A stretch of 26,213 bases of DNA. Origin: Alteromonadaceae bacterium UBA2620 (GTDB taxonomy: Bacteria > Pseudomonadota > Gammaproteobacteria > Enterobacterales > Alteromonadaceae). Position 1 is the first letter of the stretch, and every line of letters starts with the position of its first letter. The stretch spans positions 1-26,213 of the forward strand of contig DDJQ01000007.1 of the NCBI GenBank assembly GCA_002339125.1, in the 5' to 3' direction. Shown here in pieces: positions 8,465 to 17,011 of this stretch. The notes beneath the pieces were generated by a model that saw only the letters and a list, made by a program, of their open reading frames with translations, was not told the DNA's origin and ran no database searches. The position numbers and the translations under genes are program-made.

Positions 8465-8506
8465 AATGTCGACATTATTGTATACCATGTTTTATAGTAT
8501 GGTTTA
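8465..8506. promoter_or_regulatory. Cluster of palindromes in the nhaC/sulP divergent promoter region
   Basis: Three dyads overlap or adjoin here: AATGTCGACATT (8465-8476, perfect), ATTGTATACCAT (8477-8488, 5 of 6 pairs) and TATACCAT-N10-ATGGTTTA (8481-8506, 7 of 8 pairs). TTGTATACCA resembles the TNGT-x-ACNA type of site bound by FCD-type GntR regulators. The cluster lies 55-95 bases upstream of the antiporter start and 53-94 bases upstream of sulP, so it could control both. Assignment to the GntR protein at 5226-5918 is an inference. Confidence 0.5.
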
Positions 8507-8558
8507 CATAGCTAGAAACAACCGTTCAGCACTCGCGCTTTAAACAGGATGACAACTC

Positions 8559-10286
8559 TTGAAAATGCTCACCATTCCTTTGCTGCAGAAAATGAAAGGA
8601 TATACTGGCGCACACTTTGTTAGTGACGTGGTGGCAGGGTGTATCACTGCTTTTATCGCCGTACCACAGACAATGGCCTATGCTCAGCTTGCCGGGTTAC
8701 CAGCGCAATATGGTTTGTACAGTTCATTATTACCGTTACTCTGTTATGCATTGCTGGGTAGCAGTCGCACACTTGTGGTCGGCCCGGCCGCGTTAATAAG
8801 CCTGATGGTTGCTTCTGCTATCGCTAAACAGGCACCGGAGACACCTCAGGCATATTTACAGGTATCAGTAAACCTGGCTTTACTTACGGGTCTTATTCTC
8901 ACGCTATTGAGCGCGTTACGAATGGGTAACTTTGCTAATTTTATCAGCCGGCCAGTGATTACCGGCTTCACCAGTGCCTCGGCGTTAGTGATTGCCGTTA
9001 GTCAGCTACACCTGATTTTGGGTATCCACACGCCTGGAGGCATGGCATTTACGCAGACTCTCAAATACCTTCCTGTGCATTTAGCCCAAATCAATCTCAC
9101 CGTGCTTTCACTCAGTGGTATGGCCTTTGTTTTGCTATGGTCAGGTAAATATTTCCTGCCTGTTATCGCCCAAAAATGTCATTTCCCGGCGCCGCTTTCA
9201 CTGGCGGCTAGTAAGTCAGCACCGATTATCGTGGTCATCATCGGCACTGTTGTAGTGAGTATTTTTTCGCTTAATACGAAGCAGGAAGTGTCAGTGCTGG
9301 GCAGTATTCCGGCTACTTTACCTTCATTTAACTGGACACTGATTAATATCAATTTGTGGGAGGTCCTGGCGCTACCCGCGTTTTCAATCGCCCTGATTTG
9401 CTTTTTAACCAGCATTGCCACTGGTTCAACCCTGGCCAGCAAAAATCATGAGAGAGTTAATGCCAATCAGGAACTCCTCGCCCTCGGGGCAACCAATATT
9501 GGTGCCGCATTCATGGGTGGCTTGTCACTTGCTGGTAGTGTGAGCCGTTCTATGGTCAATTTTGCCTCCGGCGCGGTTAGCCAAATAGCCAATGTGGTTT
9601 CGGCAATAGTAATACTCATTACCGTGTTGTTTCTTACACCCTACTTTTATTATCTCCCGCAAGCTGTTTTGGGTGCCATCGTTGTTATGTCAGTCCTGCC
9701 GATGATAGAACTCAAAAACATCCGTCAGTGCTGGCGGTTTAATCGCGCTGATGCAATTAGCCTGTTAGTAACGTTTGCCGCCACCTTATTGCTCGGGGTT
9801 GAATGGGGAATTTGGGCCGGGATTGGCTGTTCACTGGTGCTGTTTATTCAACGCTCGAGTCAACCGCATATAGCCGAAGTCGGTCGTGCCGACAATGGCC
9901 ACTTCAGAAATATTACGCGGCTCAATGTAGAAACCCTGCCTAATGCGGTGTTTTTGCGCATTGACGAGAGCCTGTATTTTGCCAATGTGAAACACGTTGA
10001 AGACCACATAATGAACCGCTGTAATGAAGACCGGGAACTAGAGCATGTAGTGTTGTTATTCAGCTCCGTCAGTTCCATCGATGAAACCGCGCTGGAAAGT
10101 ATCAAAAGGATGATTGTGAATCTAAGGGAATCAGGGATTACCCTGCACCTTTCTGATGTCAAAGGAATGATCCGGGATCAGCTTAAGCTGACTGATATCT
10201 TGGACGTGCTCGCCCCCGGTAAATTGTTCTACACGGCGGATGAAGCAATGCGCTTTTTGCAAAGCGATAAAGACAGCTGCGATTAA
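8559..10286 (+). CDS. SulP family anion permease with C-terminal STAS domain
   Basis: A 575-residue SLC26/SulP transporter. The N-terminal ~400 residues form the membrane domain, with the family signature near VPQTMAYAQLAGLPAQYGLY and VGPAALISLMVA. Further on are ITGFTSASALVIAVSQL and, toward the end of the membrane part, NIGAAFMGGLSLAGSVSRSMVN. The C-terminal ~120 residues form a STAS domain (VFLRIDESLYFANVK, VVLLFSSVSSIDETALESI). Members carry sulfate, bicarbonate or dicarboxylates; the substrate is not decided here. Start: TTG at 8559 has AGGA nine bases upstream, while the next ATG at 8565 is farther from it than usual. The last ~220 bases of the gene are repeated, in diverged form, at 11079-11300 beyond a parDE module. 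Confidence 0.9.
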   Translation: MKMLTIPLLQKMKGYTGAHFVSDVVAGCITAFIAVPQTMAYAQLAGLPAQYGLYSSLLPLLCYALLGSSRTLVVGPAALISLMVASAIAKQAPETPQAYLQVSVNLALLTGLILTLLSALRMGNFANFISRPVITGFTSASALVIAVSQLHLILGIHTPGGMAFTQTLKYLPVHLAQINLTVLSLSGMAFVLLWSGKYFLPVIAQKCHFPAPLSLAASKSAPIIVVIIGTVVVSIFSLNTKQEVSVLGSIPATLPSFNWTLININLWEVLALPAFSIALICFLTSIATGSTLASKNHERVNANQELLALGATNIGAAFMGGLSLAGSVSRSMVNFASGAVSQIANVVSAIVILITVLFLTPYFYYLPQAVLGAIVVMSVLPMIELKNIRQCWRFNRADAISLLVTFAATLLLGVEWGIWAGIGCSLVLFIQRSSQPHIAEVGRADNGHFRNITRLNVETLPNAVFLRIDESLYFANVKHVEDHIMNRCNEDRELEHVVLLFSSVSSIDETALESIKRMIVNLRESGITLHLSDVKGMIRDQLKLTDILDVLAPGKLFYTADEAMRFLQSDKDSCD

Positions 10287-10314
10287 TTTGCTTAAATTTT
10301 TAGAACAATTAAAG

Positions 10315-10602
10315 CTACAGACTATCTAAATGCTCTCGCCCAATAACACGGGTAATTTCAACAGAATGCGAGTCAATTACCCGATAAAAAATCGAATGTA
10401 CCCCATAAACACTTCTCCGGTAGTTTATGCGTATTTGCTCAACTGACGGGTATGTTTCGGGTGATTTCGCTATGTCTACTAAACGTTTTTCCAGCCCATC
10501 AATATACTTCGTTGCTTGCTTAACACCAAACCGTTCAATTCCGAACAAGAATAACCGCTCAATATCTTCCGCAGCATCAGGCGTTAGTTGATAAGCAGGC
10601 AT
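10315..10602 (-). CDS. parE: ParE-type toxin (RelE/ParE superfamily)
   Basis: A 95-residue toxin of the ParE branch. Visible are the N-terminal LTPDAAEDIERLFLFGIERFG, the helix YIDGLEKRLVDIAKSPETYP, the strand INYRRSVYGVHSIFYRV and the basic end ITRVIGREH. ParE toxins poison DNA gyrase; that target is known for the family, not shown here. It lies three bases after the antitoxin stop codon and is translated with it. The pair sits between two copies of the sulP 3' end, so it probably arrived as a mobile module. Confidence 0.88.
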   Translation of the reverse strand: MPAYQLTPDAAEDIERLFLFGIERFGVKQATKYIDGLEKRLVDIAKSPETYPSVEQIRINYRRSVYGVHSIFYRVIDSHSVEITRVIGREHLDSL

Positions 10603-10605
10603 AAG

Positions 10606-10860
10606 CTAAACTTTATTTTTTAATACGGCGTTTTTAATATCTTCAACGGATAAATTGCTATAGCCTTCAGAAGATAGTCGCTGCTCTGCTTGAATAAGCA
10701 AGGCGCGCGTGCGGGTTAATTCTTCATTTTCTTGCTTACGGCGCTGGCGTATTAAATCATTTATCACTTCACTGTTGCTTGCATATTCCTGGCTTTCCAC
10801 CTGAAATTTGAGCCATTCAGCATTAGGCTCGCTTAGACTTATACTTTGACGATTTGCCAT
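10606..10860 (-). CDS. parD: ParD-type antitoxin (ribbon-helix-helix)
   Basis: An 84-residue antitoxin. The N-terminal strand and helices (RQSISLSEPNAEWLKFQVES, then SNSEVINDLIRQRRKQ) fit a ribbon-helix-helix DNA-binding fold. The charged C-terminal tail (LSVEDIKNAVLKNKV) would wrap the toxin. AAGGGGAACGTGA directly upstream gives a good ribosome site for the ATG at 10860. The antitoxin comes first and the toxin second, the usual parDE order, and the operon is probably repressed by the ParD-ParE complex. The bases upstream (10861-11078) are AT-rich and hold only its promoter region. Confidence 0.88.
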   Translation of the reverse strand: MANRQSISLSEPNAEWLKFQVESQEYASNSEVINDLIRQRRKQENEELTRTRALLIQAEQRLSSEGYSNLSVEDIKNAVLKNKV

Positions 10861-11078
10861 TCACGTTCCCCTTTTGATGCGTAATTGACTCACTTTTACA
10901 CCATAAATGAATTTTCATCCAAAGAAAACTGTTTCTGTCTTTGTAAGGTCTTATAGATATACACAGATGTTGTGCAATTTGTTTGTAACTAATTAATTGG
11001 TTCTAGCGACGTTTTACATAACTGAAATTACGCACATTAAATGCTGATTAAGGCTTCAGTTTCTCGGCAAGTTGTCGA

Positions 11079-11323
11079 TATTCAGCTCTGTCAGTTCCAT
11101 CGATGAAACCGCCCCGGAAAGCCTTAAAAGACTGATTGATAATTTGAGGGAAGCTAAAATAACCCTGCACCTTTCTGATGTCAAAGGGATGATCCGGGAT
11201 CAGCTTAAACTCACTGATATTTTTGACGTGCTCGCCCCCGGTAAATTTTTCTACACGGCGGATGAAGCAATGCGCTTTTTGCAAGGTGATAAGGAGATTG
11301 TTAAGACGCTTCACGACGTTTAA
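11079..11323 (+). pseudogene. Detached 3' end of a sulP gene (STAS domain remnant)
   Basis: This stretch encodes FSSVSSIDETAPESLKRLID through YTADEAMRFLQGDKEIVKT, the same STAS C-terminus as the intact SulP gene. It has its own slightly longer ending (LHDV) and a stop at 11321-11323. Aligned by eye with 10057-10276 there are about 27 differences in ~218 bases and no gap. There is no start codon with a ribosome site, and the upstream sequence (before 11079) is unrelated to sulP. It is therefore a gene remnant, not a gene, and forms a direct repeat with the sulP 3' end around parDE. Confidence 0.85.
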
Positions 11324-11332
11324 CACCAGACG

Positions 11333-12301
11333 CTAAGCAACGATTGTTTTTCTCAACGTTTCTGACGGCAATTCACCGAAGGTCTTTTTATAGTCGCCAG
11401 AGAAACGGCCTAAATGAATAAATCCGTAATCCATTGCAACTTCAGTGACATTCCGAATTGCGCCCTCTTTGGTTTGCAACAGACGGCGGACTTCTGACAG
11501 TTTTTTCTGCTTTATATATGACATTGGTGTAATCGAGCGATATTTAGCGAACAAGTTATACAAGGTGCGTTTACTTACCCTGCTAACAGAAGCCAGCTCT
11601 TCAACACTGACATCTTTCTTTATGTTGTCCTGGATATAGCTGTCGATAATCTCGAAGCACCGTACATTCATATCGTAGCTACCGTGAATATCCACATTGC
11701 TGTTAAACATTGATAACAGTTTATTGGCCAACAATATTTGATACGGCGTATGCATATTAACGTCTACGACTTCACTTTCAGCTTCAAGACATAGCAGCTC
11801 TAACAGCTGCGATAGCGCTTTGAACTGATTGATATGCAATACATGCCGGGCGAACTTCACCCCGTCCCGGGGTATCGACGCTCCATGACTGATAGCGGTA
11901 TTGGTAATAATCGTGCGGGGAATTTTAATGATAATTTTTTCGCACTCTTCAGAATAGGTTAGATCTACGTTTTCCTGGGGATTTAGCATCATTAGTTCAC
12001 CAGGTCCCAACATTCGTTCACTGTCAGCTAACTGCCAGCGACACTGGCCGTTCAGAACAACCTGAAGATGATAAATATCCTGAAGCTCAGGGGATCTCAC
12101 CCGTACCCGACTACCATAGGTAATTTTTGACAACGAGATTGCCGGATCCAATGCCCGATGCCATAACGACGCTCGTCCGGTCTTTTGACCCTGCAAGGTA
12201 ATTGAGTGATTGCCAATATGCTCATTGACATAATCGGAAACCAAATGAGGGCATTCATGCTGAAATATTGCTTTGCTGTTAAGAGCTTCTCTCAATGACA
12301 T
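11333..12301 (-). CDS. AraC/XylS family regulator (BenR-like)
   Basis: A 322-residue regulator. The N-terminal half is the AraC-binding-like effector domain (IYHLQVVLNGQCRWQLADSE, MLGPGELMMLNPQENVDLTY). The C-terminal ~110 residues carry two helix-turn-helix motifs: VEELASVSRVSKRTLYNLFA and NVTEVAMDYGFIHLGRFSGD, the latter the conserved second motif. The domain layout matches XylS and BenR, which activate benzoate dioxygenase operons with benzoate or toluate as effector. The gene is divergent from the porin and close to benABCDE, which supports that role. ATG at 12301 is chosen because GAGGGG lies five bases upstream; a GTG at 12307 overlaps that site. Confidence 0.82.
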   Translation of the reverse strand: MSLREALNSKAIFQHECPHLVSDYVNEHIGNHSITLQGQKTGRASLWHRALDPAISLSKITYGSRVRVRSPELQDIYHLQVVLNGQCRWQLADSERMLGPGELMMLNPQENVDLTYSEECEKIIIKIPRTIITNTAISHGASIPRDGVKFARHVLHINQFKALSQLLELLCLEAESEVVDVNMHTPYQILLANKLLSMFNSNVDIHGSYDMNVRCFEIIDSYIQDNIKKDVSVEELASVSRVSKRTLYNLFAKYRSITPMSYIKQKKLSEVRRLLQTKEGAIRNVTEVAMDYGFIHLGRFSGDYKKTFGELPSETLRKTIVA

Positions 12302-12688
12302 TGGCACCCCTCAAAATTCATATTTAGTGAATTATTTTCATCATGTTAAAAACCAACCTATCCAGTGTCAACACCTTGTAAAAACAATTTAAATTTTATG
12401 TAACCGATTTGGCATTTATATCTTTAAAAATCATAAATATAGAATCTTATAAAATTATTAAATTTTGTATTAAAAATTCCTGAACAATTAACCAAGCCAT
12501 ATCTTAAAAGTATGAATACCCACCCATTTGATATTGGTTAACGAACAAACTTCACAGTACTTTCTTAACGCCAGAAACATTCTGATAACAGAAAATTTAC
12601 ACTGCAACTCTACTTACTGATGTTCCTAAAAGAGTGTTTCTGCTTAATAAAGCCATCTGAATGGCGCGACTTTTTATCGGAGAACTGA
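12302..12688. other. AT-rich divergent promoter region
   Basis: The 387-base gap between the AraC-type regulator and the porin is strongly AT-rich in its first half and holds the divergent promoters. Two small dyads are visible: GTATGAATAC near 12510 and CCAT/ATGG near 12652-12663. No gene-like frame was found and no clear XylS-type operator could be recognised. Confidence 0.45.
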
Positions 12689-13858
12689 ATGAACACTTCA
12701 ACACAAAGACCTTATTTCAAGACATTGCTCGCCTCTTCCGTTTTGGCGGCATTATGTTGTTTACCTTCGGCGCAGGCGGCAACCTTAGCAGACACAGATG
12801 TTAAGTTTTCTGGCTACTTAAAAGTCGATGCCATGTACAGTGATTACTCTAATGGTGAAGGGATTGGTCCGGCCCGCGATATCTACATTCCTTCGTTGGT
12901 ACAAACCGGTGCTGAAGATGATGATCTTGGTGGCCGTTTTGATGCCCATGCTAAACAATCCCGTTTCAGATTCACGACGACTACACCAGTGAACGATGAA
13001 GACGCTATTACCGGTGTGATTGAATTTGATTTTCTGCTTACATCAGACGGTAATGAACGGGTAAGTAACTCATACGTACCTCGCCTTCGTCATGCTTTTA
13101 TCAAATATAAAGAGTGGCTTATCGGACAAACCTGGTCGACCATTATGGACCTGCGATCGTTGGTTGAATCAGTCGATTTTATAGGTACTACCGACGGTGT
13201 TGCCTTTGCCCGCCAGTCCCAAATTCGTTATACGAGCAATGGTTTTGAAGTCGCACTGGAAAATCCGGAAACCACCGTAGGAACGACTTCCGCAGCGCAA
13301 ATTACCACCGACGACAACTCAGTACCTGACCTTATCCTGACCTATACCAAAAACACGGATTGGGGCCACTTCAAAGTAGGTGGATTGTTCCGCCAATTGG
13401 CCTATGAAACAGGTGGGCAGGACTATTCAGACACCGGTATTGGCATTTCTGTTTCGTCGAGAATTAAGTTTGGCAACGGCGATGACATCAGAATTCAGGT
13501 TGCCAGCGGCTCTGGTCTTGGACGCTATGTCGGCGTGAACGCGGCAAACGGCGTATTCCTTGATGATGAAGGAAATTTTGATGCCATTGACGTAACCGCC
13601 ATTACTCTGGCCTATCGTCACTTATGGAGTGAAAATGCCCGTACCAACATCATCTATTCATCCCTGGACGTCGATACGGTTGAAGGCATGCTCGGCTCAC
13701 GCACAAATGATGTTTTCAGCACTCGCATTAACTACATCTATAACTTCTCAAAACCTTTTTCAGTGGGTGCTGAGTACACCTATGCTAAGCGGGAAACCGC
13801 GGATGGGTATGACGGTGATATGAGCAGGTTTCAGGTAATGGCGAAATACGCTTTTTAA
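12689..13858 (+). CDS. DcaP-like trimeric outer membrane porin
   Basis: A 389-residue outer membrane channel. A signal peptide ends at SAQA (residue 30). A single-domain beta-barrel follows, beginning VKFSGYLKVDAMYSDYSNGE and including RHAFIKYKEWLIGQTWSTIM and the stretch VDFIGTTDGVAFARQSQIRY, both typical of DcaP-type porins. The chain ends in an aromatic residue (MAKYAF), the usual signal for barrel assembly. DcaP was named from dicarboxylate metabolism in Acinetobacter, so small carboxylates are the expected solutes. Placed between the AraC-type regulator and benA, it probably brings benzoate or related acids into the periplasm. A strong stem-loop lies 25 bases after its stop codon. GGAGAACTGA before the ATG supports the start. 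Confidence 0.85.
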   Translation: MNTSTQRPYFKTLLASSVLAALCCLPSAQAATLADTDVKFSGYLKVDAMYSDYSNGEGIGPARDIYIPSLVQTGAEDDDLGGRFDAHAKQSRFRFTTTTPVNDEDAITGVIEFDFLLTSDGNERVSNSYVPRLRHAFIKYKEWLIGQTWSTIMDLRSLVESVDFIGTTDGVAFARQSQIRYTSNGFEVALENPETTVGTTSAAQITTDDNSVPDLILTYTKNTDWGHFKVGGLFRQLAYETGGQDYSDTGIGISVSSRIKFGNGDDIRIQVASGSGLGRYVGVNAANGVFLDDEGNFDAIDVTAITLAYRHLWSENARTNIIYSSLDVDTVEGMLGSRTNDVFSTRINYIYNFSKPFSVGAEYTYAKRETADGYDGDMSRFQVMAKYAF

Positions 13859-13882
13859 GTTGACTGATTATAGCTGCCAATC

Positions 13883-13911
13883 GGCACCCATACTCTACAG
13901 GTATGGGTGCC
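13883..13911 (+). promoter_or_regulatory. Perfect 11-bp dyad containing ATAC-N7-GTAT (candidate BenM/CatM operator, or stem-loop)
   Basis: The arms are GGCACCCATAC (13883-13893) and GTATGGGTGCC (13901-13911) with a 7-base loop. The centre, ATACTCTACAGGTAT at 13890-13904, fits the ATAC-N7-GTAT consensus of CatM and BenM, LysR regulators of benzoate and catechol genes. A BenM/CatM-like regulator is encoded at 19051-19956. The site is about 200 bases upstream of benA. It also lies just after the porin gene and could be a terminator or a stem-loop protecting porin mRNA, though no T-run follows. Confidence 0.6.
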
Positions 13912-14105
13912 TACCAAATCAATATTGGCGAACCCGAACAATTATCATTAATTTAACAAAATATTAATCGTATAGCGCGATTCATTAACAGCCCTAACTA
14001 ATACTCCAATCAAGTTGGGCACAGCGTCACAATCGGATTCATCGATAACTCAGGCAAAGGCTTGGGTAATGACATTAGTTTATAAGTTCTCAGAGGGTAA
14101 CAGCC

Positions 14106-15473
14106 ATGAGTTTAAATTTTGATAAGTTAACAGCACAGGTGACTGGTGCAGTTGAAGTGGATGAAGCGCAGGGACATTATCGCTGCGATCGCAGCATTTT
14201 CACCGACCAGACACTATTCGAACTGGAAATGAAGCACATTTTCGAGGGCAACTGGGTCTTCCTGGCACACGAAAGTCAGCTCCCTGAGGTTGGAGACTAT
14301 TTCACCACAACAATTGGTCGTCAGCCTGTCGTCATTACCCGTAACAAAGACGGTGAACTGAATGCGTTACTGAACACCTGTTCGCACCGCGGTGCGACCC
14401 TGTGTCGTCGAAAACGTGGTAACAAAACCTCATTCACCTGCCCATTCCATGGCTGGACTTTTAATAATTCTGGTAAGTTACTTAAAGCCAGAGATCAAAA
14501 GAAAGGCGGTTATCCGGAGTCATTCAACAAAGAAGGCTCTCACGATTTAGTAAAACTACCCCGCTTTGAATCTTACCGTGGTTTTCTGTTTGGCAGTCTG
14601 AATGGAGATGTCGCAAATCTAGTCGATCATCTGGGTGAAACCACCAAAGTGATCGATAACATTGTTGATCAAGCTCCCGACGGTTTGGAAATTTTGCGTG
14701 GTACTTCGACCTATACCTATGAGGGTAACTGGAAACTCACCGCTGAAAATGGTGCAGATGGTTATCACGTCGGTACCGTACATTGGAACTATTTATCCAC
14801 CATGGGCCATCGCAACTACGAAGAGGGCGGGACGGTAGCCGTGGATGCCCGTAGCTGGTCTGGTGAAGGTGGTTTCTACTCCTTTGAAAATGGCCATATG
14901 ATGTTATGGACTCGCCTGGCGAATCCGTCAGCGCGACCTGTATTCACGCAGTTTGAACGTTTGAAAGAAGAGTTCGGTGAAGCCCGCGCCGATACCATGG
15001 TTAACCAAACCCGGAACCTGTGCCTGTATCCGAATGTGTATCTGATGGATCAGTTCTCGACCCAGATCCGGGTTACTCGACCTATTTCTGTCGATAAGAC
15101 TGAAGTTTCTATTTATTGCTTTGCACCTAAAAACGAATCCCCTGAAAACCGCGCAAAACGTCTGCGTCAGTACGAAGACTTTTTCAACGTTAGCGGCATG
15201 GGTACGCCAGACGATCTGGAAGAGTTCCGTGGCTGTCAGCAAGGTTACGCTGCGTCTGGCATGAAGTGGAACGATATGAGCCGGGGTGCCGCGCACTGGA
15301 TTCAGGGCGGTGACAAATATGCTGAACAAATCGATATGAAACCCGTAATGACGGGCGCTAAACCCGAAGATGAAGGGTTGTACATTCATCATCATAAACA
15401 CTGGGAACAAGAAATGTTGCGTGCTATTGAAAGCGAGCGCGCCCAGTTTATTCCAGTGACTCAAAAAGACTGA
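14106..15473 (+). CDS. benA: Benzoate 1,2-dioxygenase, large (alpha) subunit
   Basis: A 455-residue catalytic subunit of the Rieske dioxygenase that adds O2 to benzoate to give the 1,2-dihydrodiol carboxylate. The Rieske [2Fe-2S] ligands are C92, H94, C112 and H115 in TCSHRGATLC and TCPFHGW. The mononuclear iron site lies in ENGADGYHVGTVHWNY (D218, H221, H226), with a third carboxylate expected in TPDDLEEFRGC. The length and the segment STYTYEGNWKLTAENGADGY match BenA closely, better than anthranilate AntA, though toluate or a related aromatic acid cannot be excluded. GAGGG nine bases before the ATG supports the start. First gene of the benABCDE operon; likely induced through the flanking AraC and LysR regulators. 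Confidence 0.93.
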   Translation: MSLNFDKLTAQVTGAVEVDEAQGHYRCDRSIFTDQTLFELEMKHIFEGNWVFLAHESQLPEVGDYFTTTIGRQPVVITRNKDGELNALLNTCSHRGATLCRRKRGNKTSFTCPFHGWTFNNSGKLLKARDQKKGGYPESFNKEGSHDLVKLPRFESYRGFLFGSLNGDVANLVDHLGETTKVIDNIVDQAPDGLEILRGTSTYTYEGNWKLTAENGADGYHVGTVHWNYLSTMGHRNYEEGGTVAVDARSWSGEGGFYSFENGHMMLWTRLANPSARPVFTQFERLKEEFGEARADTMVNQTRNLCLYPNVYLMDQFSTQIRVTRPISVDKTEVSIYCFAPKNESPENRAKRLRQYEDFFNVSGMGTPDDLEEFRGCQQGYAASGMKWNDMSRGAAHWIQGGDKYAEQIDMKPVMTGAKPEDEGLYIHHHKHWEQEMLRAIESERAQFIPVTQKD

Positions 15474-15488
15474 TAAGGGGAATTAGCA

Positions 15489-15971
15489 ATGACTTTTGAA
15501 CAAGTTAAAGCATTTATCTATCGTGAAGCCCGTTTACTGGATGACCGTCAGTGGGAAGAATGGTTAGCCTGTTACCACAAGAATGTTGTTTACTGGATGC
15601 CGGCCTGGGATGACGATGACCAGTTAACAACCGATCCACAAAAAGAGATTTCTCTGATTTATTATCCAAACAAAAATGGTCTGGAAGATCGTGTTTACCG
15701 GATAAAAACCGAACGTTCAGGCGCCAGTATGCCAGAACCTCGTACCACACATCAGTGCTCAAATATTGAAATTCTGTCTCAGACCGATCGCACCATCGAA
15801 CTGCGTTTTAATTTCAATACTTTAAGTCACCGCTACCGTGAGACCAGTCACTTTTTCGGTACTAACTTTTACACCCTTGATACATCTGGTGACAGCCCCC
15901 TGATTATTTATAAAAAAGTCGTTCTCAATAACGACTACATCAATCAGGTCATCGATGTCTATCACTTGTAA
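15489..15971 (+). CDS. benB: Benzoate 1,2-dioxygenase, small (beta) subunit
   Basis: The 160-residue structural beta subunit of the dioxygenase hexamer, with an NTF2-like cone fold. The N-terminus VKAFIYREARLLDDRQWEEWLACYHKN, the stretch YWMPAWDDDDQLTTDPQKEI, and the region around RTTHQCSNIEIL are characteristic of BenB/XylY. It has no metal ligands, as expected. It starts 15 bases after benA with AGGGGA upstream of the ATG and ends 14 bases before benC, so the three dioxygenase genes are cotranscribed. Confidence 0.92.
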   Translation: MTFEQVKAFIYREARLLDDRQWEEWLACYHKNVVYWMPAWDDDDQLTTDPQKEISLIYYPNKNGLEDRVYRIKTERSGASMPEPRTTHQCSNIEILSQTDRTIELRFNFNTLSHRYRETSHFFGTNFYTLDTSGDSPLIIYKKVVLNNDYINQVIDVYHL

Positions 15972-15985
15972 GCACAGGAGGTAGT

Positions 15986-17011
15986 ATGAGCTATCAAGTT
16001 GCATTAAATTTCGAAGACGGTGTCACTCGCGTCATTGCCTGTAACGAGGACGAAACTGTCCTCGATGCCGCCTACCGTCATCAAATCAAATTACCGATGG
16101 ACTGCTCTGACGGCGTTTGCGGCACCTGCAAAGGTACCTGTCTGCAAGGTAGTTACGATTTAGGCGATGAGTACATTGATGAAGCACTCACCGACGACGA
16201 AGCAGAGTCAGGCTTGATCCTAACCTGCCAGATGGTAGTAAGTAGCGATGCGGTAGTAGCCATTCCTGCAGCCTCATCTCTATGTTCTTCAGGTCCTCAA
16301 TCAATGGACGCTGAAGTAACTGGAGTAACCGCCCTGTCAGATTCAACCATAGAGCTCAATCTGACATTACCGGAAGCCCTGGGCTTTTTACCAGGTCAAT
16401 ATGTCAACCTGGGAGTACCTGGTACCGACCAGACCAGAGCGTATTCCTTTAGCTCTTTGCCGGGTGAGACCGACGTATCATTTCTCATTCGAAATGTGCC
16501 GAATGGTTTAATGAGTACTTACTTAACCAGCGAGGCAAAACCAGGCGATACCATGTCTGTTACCGGCCCAATTGGTAGTTTTTACCTGCGCGCGGTTGAA
16601 CGCCCCGTACTACTGCTCGCCGGCGGAACGGGCCTTGCGCCACTGTTATCCATGTTGAAACAACTCAAAAAGGAGCCTACTGAGCACCCGGTATTTCTAC
16701 TTTATGGAGTAACAGGTACAGCTGATTTAGTTAAACTTGACGAGCTCTCTGCCTTTACCAGTGAACTTGAAAATGTCAATTTTGCGACGGTACTGGTTGA
16801 TAAGGAAAGCGGCCACGAACGCATTGGCTTTGTCACACAACATATGGACGCCGTGCCATTTGAAATCGAAAGTGCCGATGTTTATCTTTGTGGACCGCCG
16901 CCAATGGTAGATGCCGTGCGTAACTATTTCACCGAATCGGGTACTCAACCGAATGCATTCTATTACGAAAAATTCAATCCCAGCACGCCCAAACAGGAGA
17001 GTGCGGCATGA
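15986..17011 (+). CDS. benC: Benzoate dioxygenase electron-transfer component (ferredoxin-FAD reductase)
   Basis: A 341-residue reductase that passes electrons from NADH to the BenAB oxygenase. An N-terminal plant-type [2Fe-2S] ferredoxin has ligands C40, C45, C48 and C81 (DCSDGVCGTC and ILTCQM). An FAD domain follows with RAYSFSS, and an NAD domain with GGTGLAPLLSML and YLCGPPPMVDA. This ferredoxin-first order is that of BenC/XylZ. AGGAGG four bases before the ATG is the strongest ribosome site in the operon. The last codons overlap benD by four bases (ATGA), which indicates translational coupling. Confidence 0.93.
   Translation: MSYQVALNFEDGVTRVIACNEDETVLDAAYRHQIKLPMDCSDGVCGTCKGTCLQGSYDLGDEYIDEALTDDEAESGLILTCQMVVSSDAVVAIPAASSLCSSGPQSMDAEVTGVTALSDSTIELNLTLPEALGFLPGQYVNLGVPGTDQTRAYSFSSLPGETDVSFLIRNVPNGLMSTYLTSEAKPGDTMSVTGPIGSFYLRAVERPVLLLAGGTGLAPLLSMLKQLKKEPTEHPVFLLYGVTGTADLVKLDELSAFTSELENVNFATVLVDKESGHERIGFVTQHMDAVPFEIESADVYLCGPPPMVDAVRNYFTESGTQPNAFYYEKFNPSTPKQESAA

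Noticed and set aside
10287..11078. parDE as an integron gene cassette
   Set aside because: No attC-like imperfect palindrome with conserved core sites was recognised at either end, and flanking sulP homology explains the boundaries better.
11072..11323. Independent small STAS-domain (anti-sigma antagonist-like) gene
   Set aside because: No true start codon with a ribosome site, and it covers only the C-terminal part of the domain; near-identity to the sulP 3' end shows it is a remnant.
14053..14068. GGCA-N7-GGGTA upstream of benA as an XylS/BenR half-site
   Set aside because: The XylS-type pattern is TGCA-N6-GGNTA; here the first base and the spacing differ and there is no second copy, so it is too weak to call.
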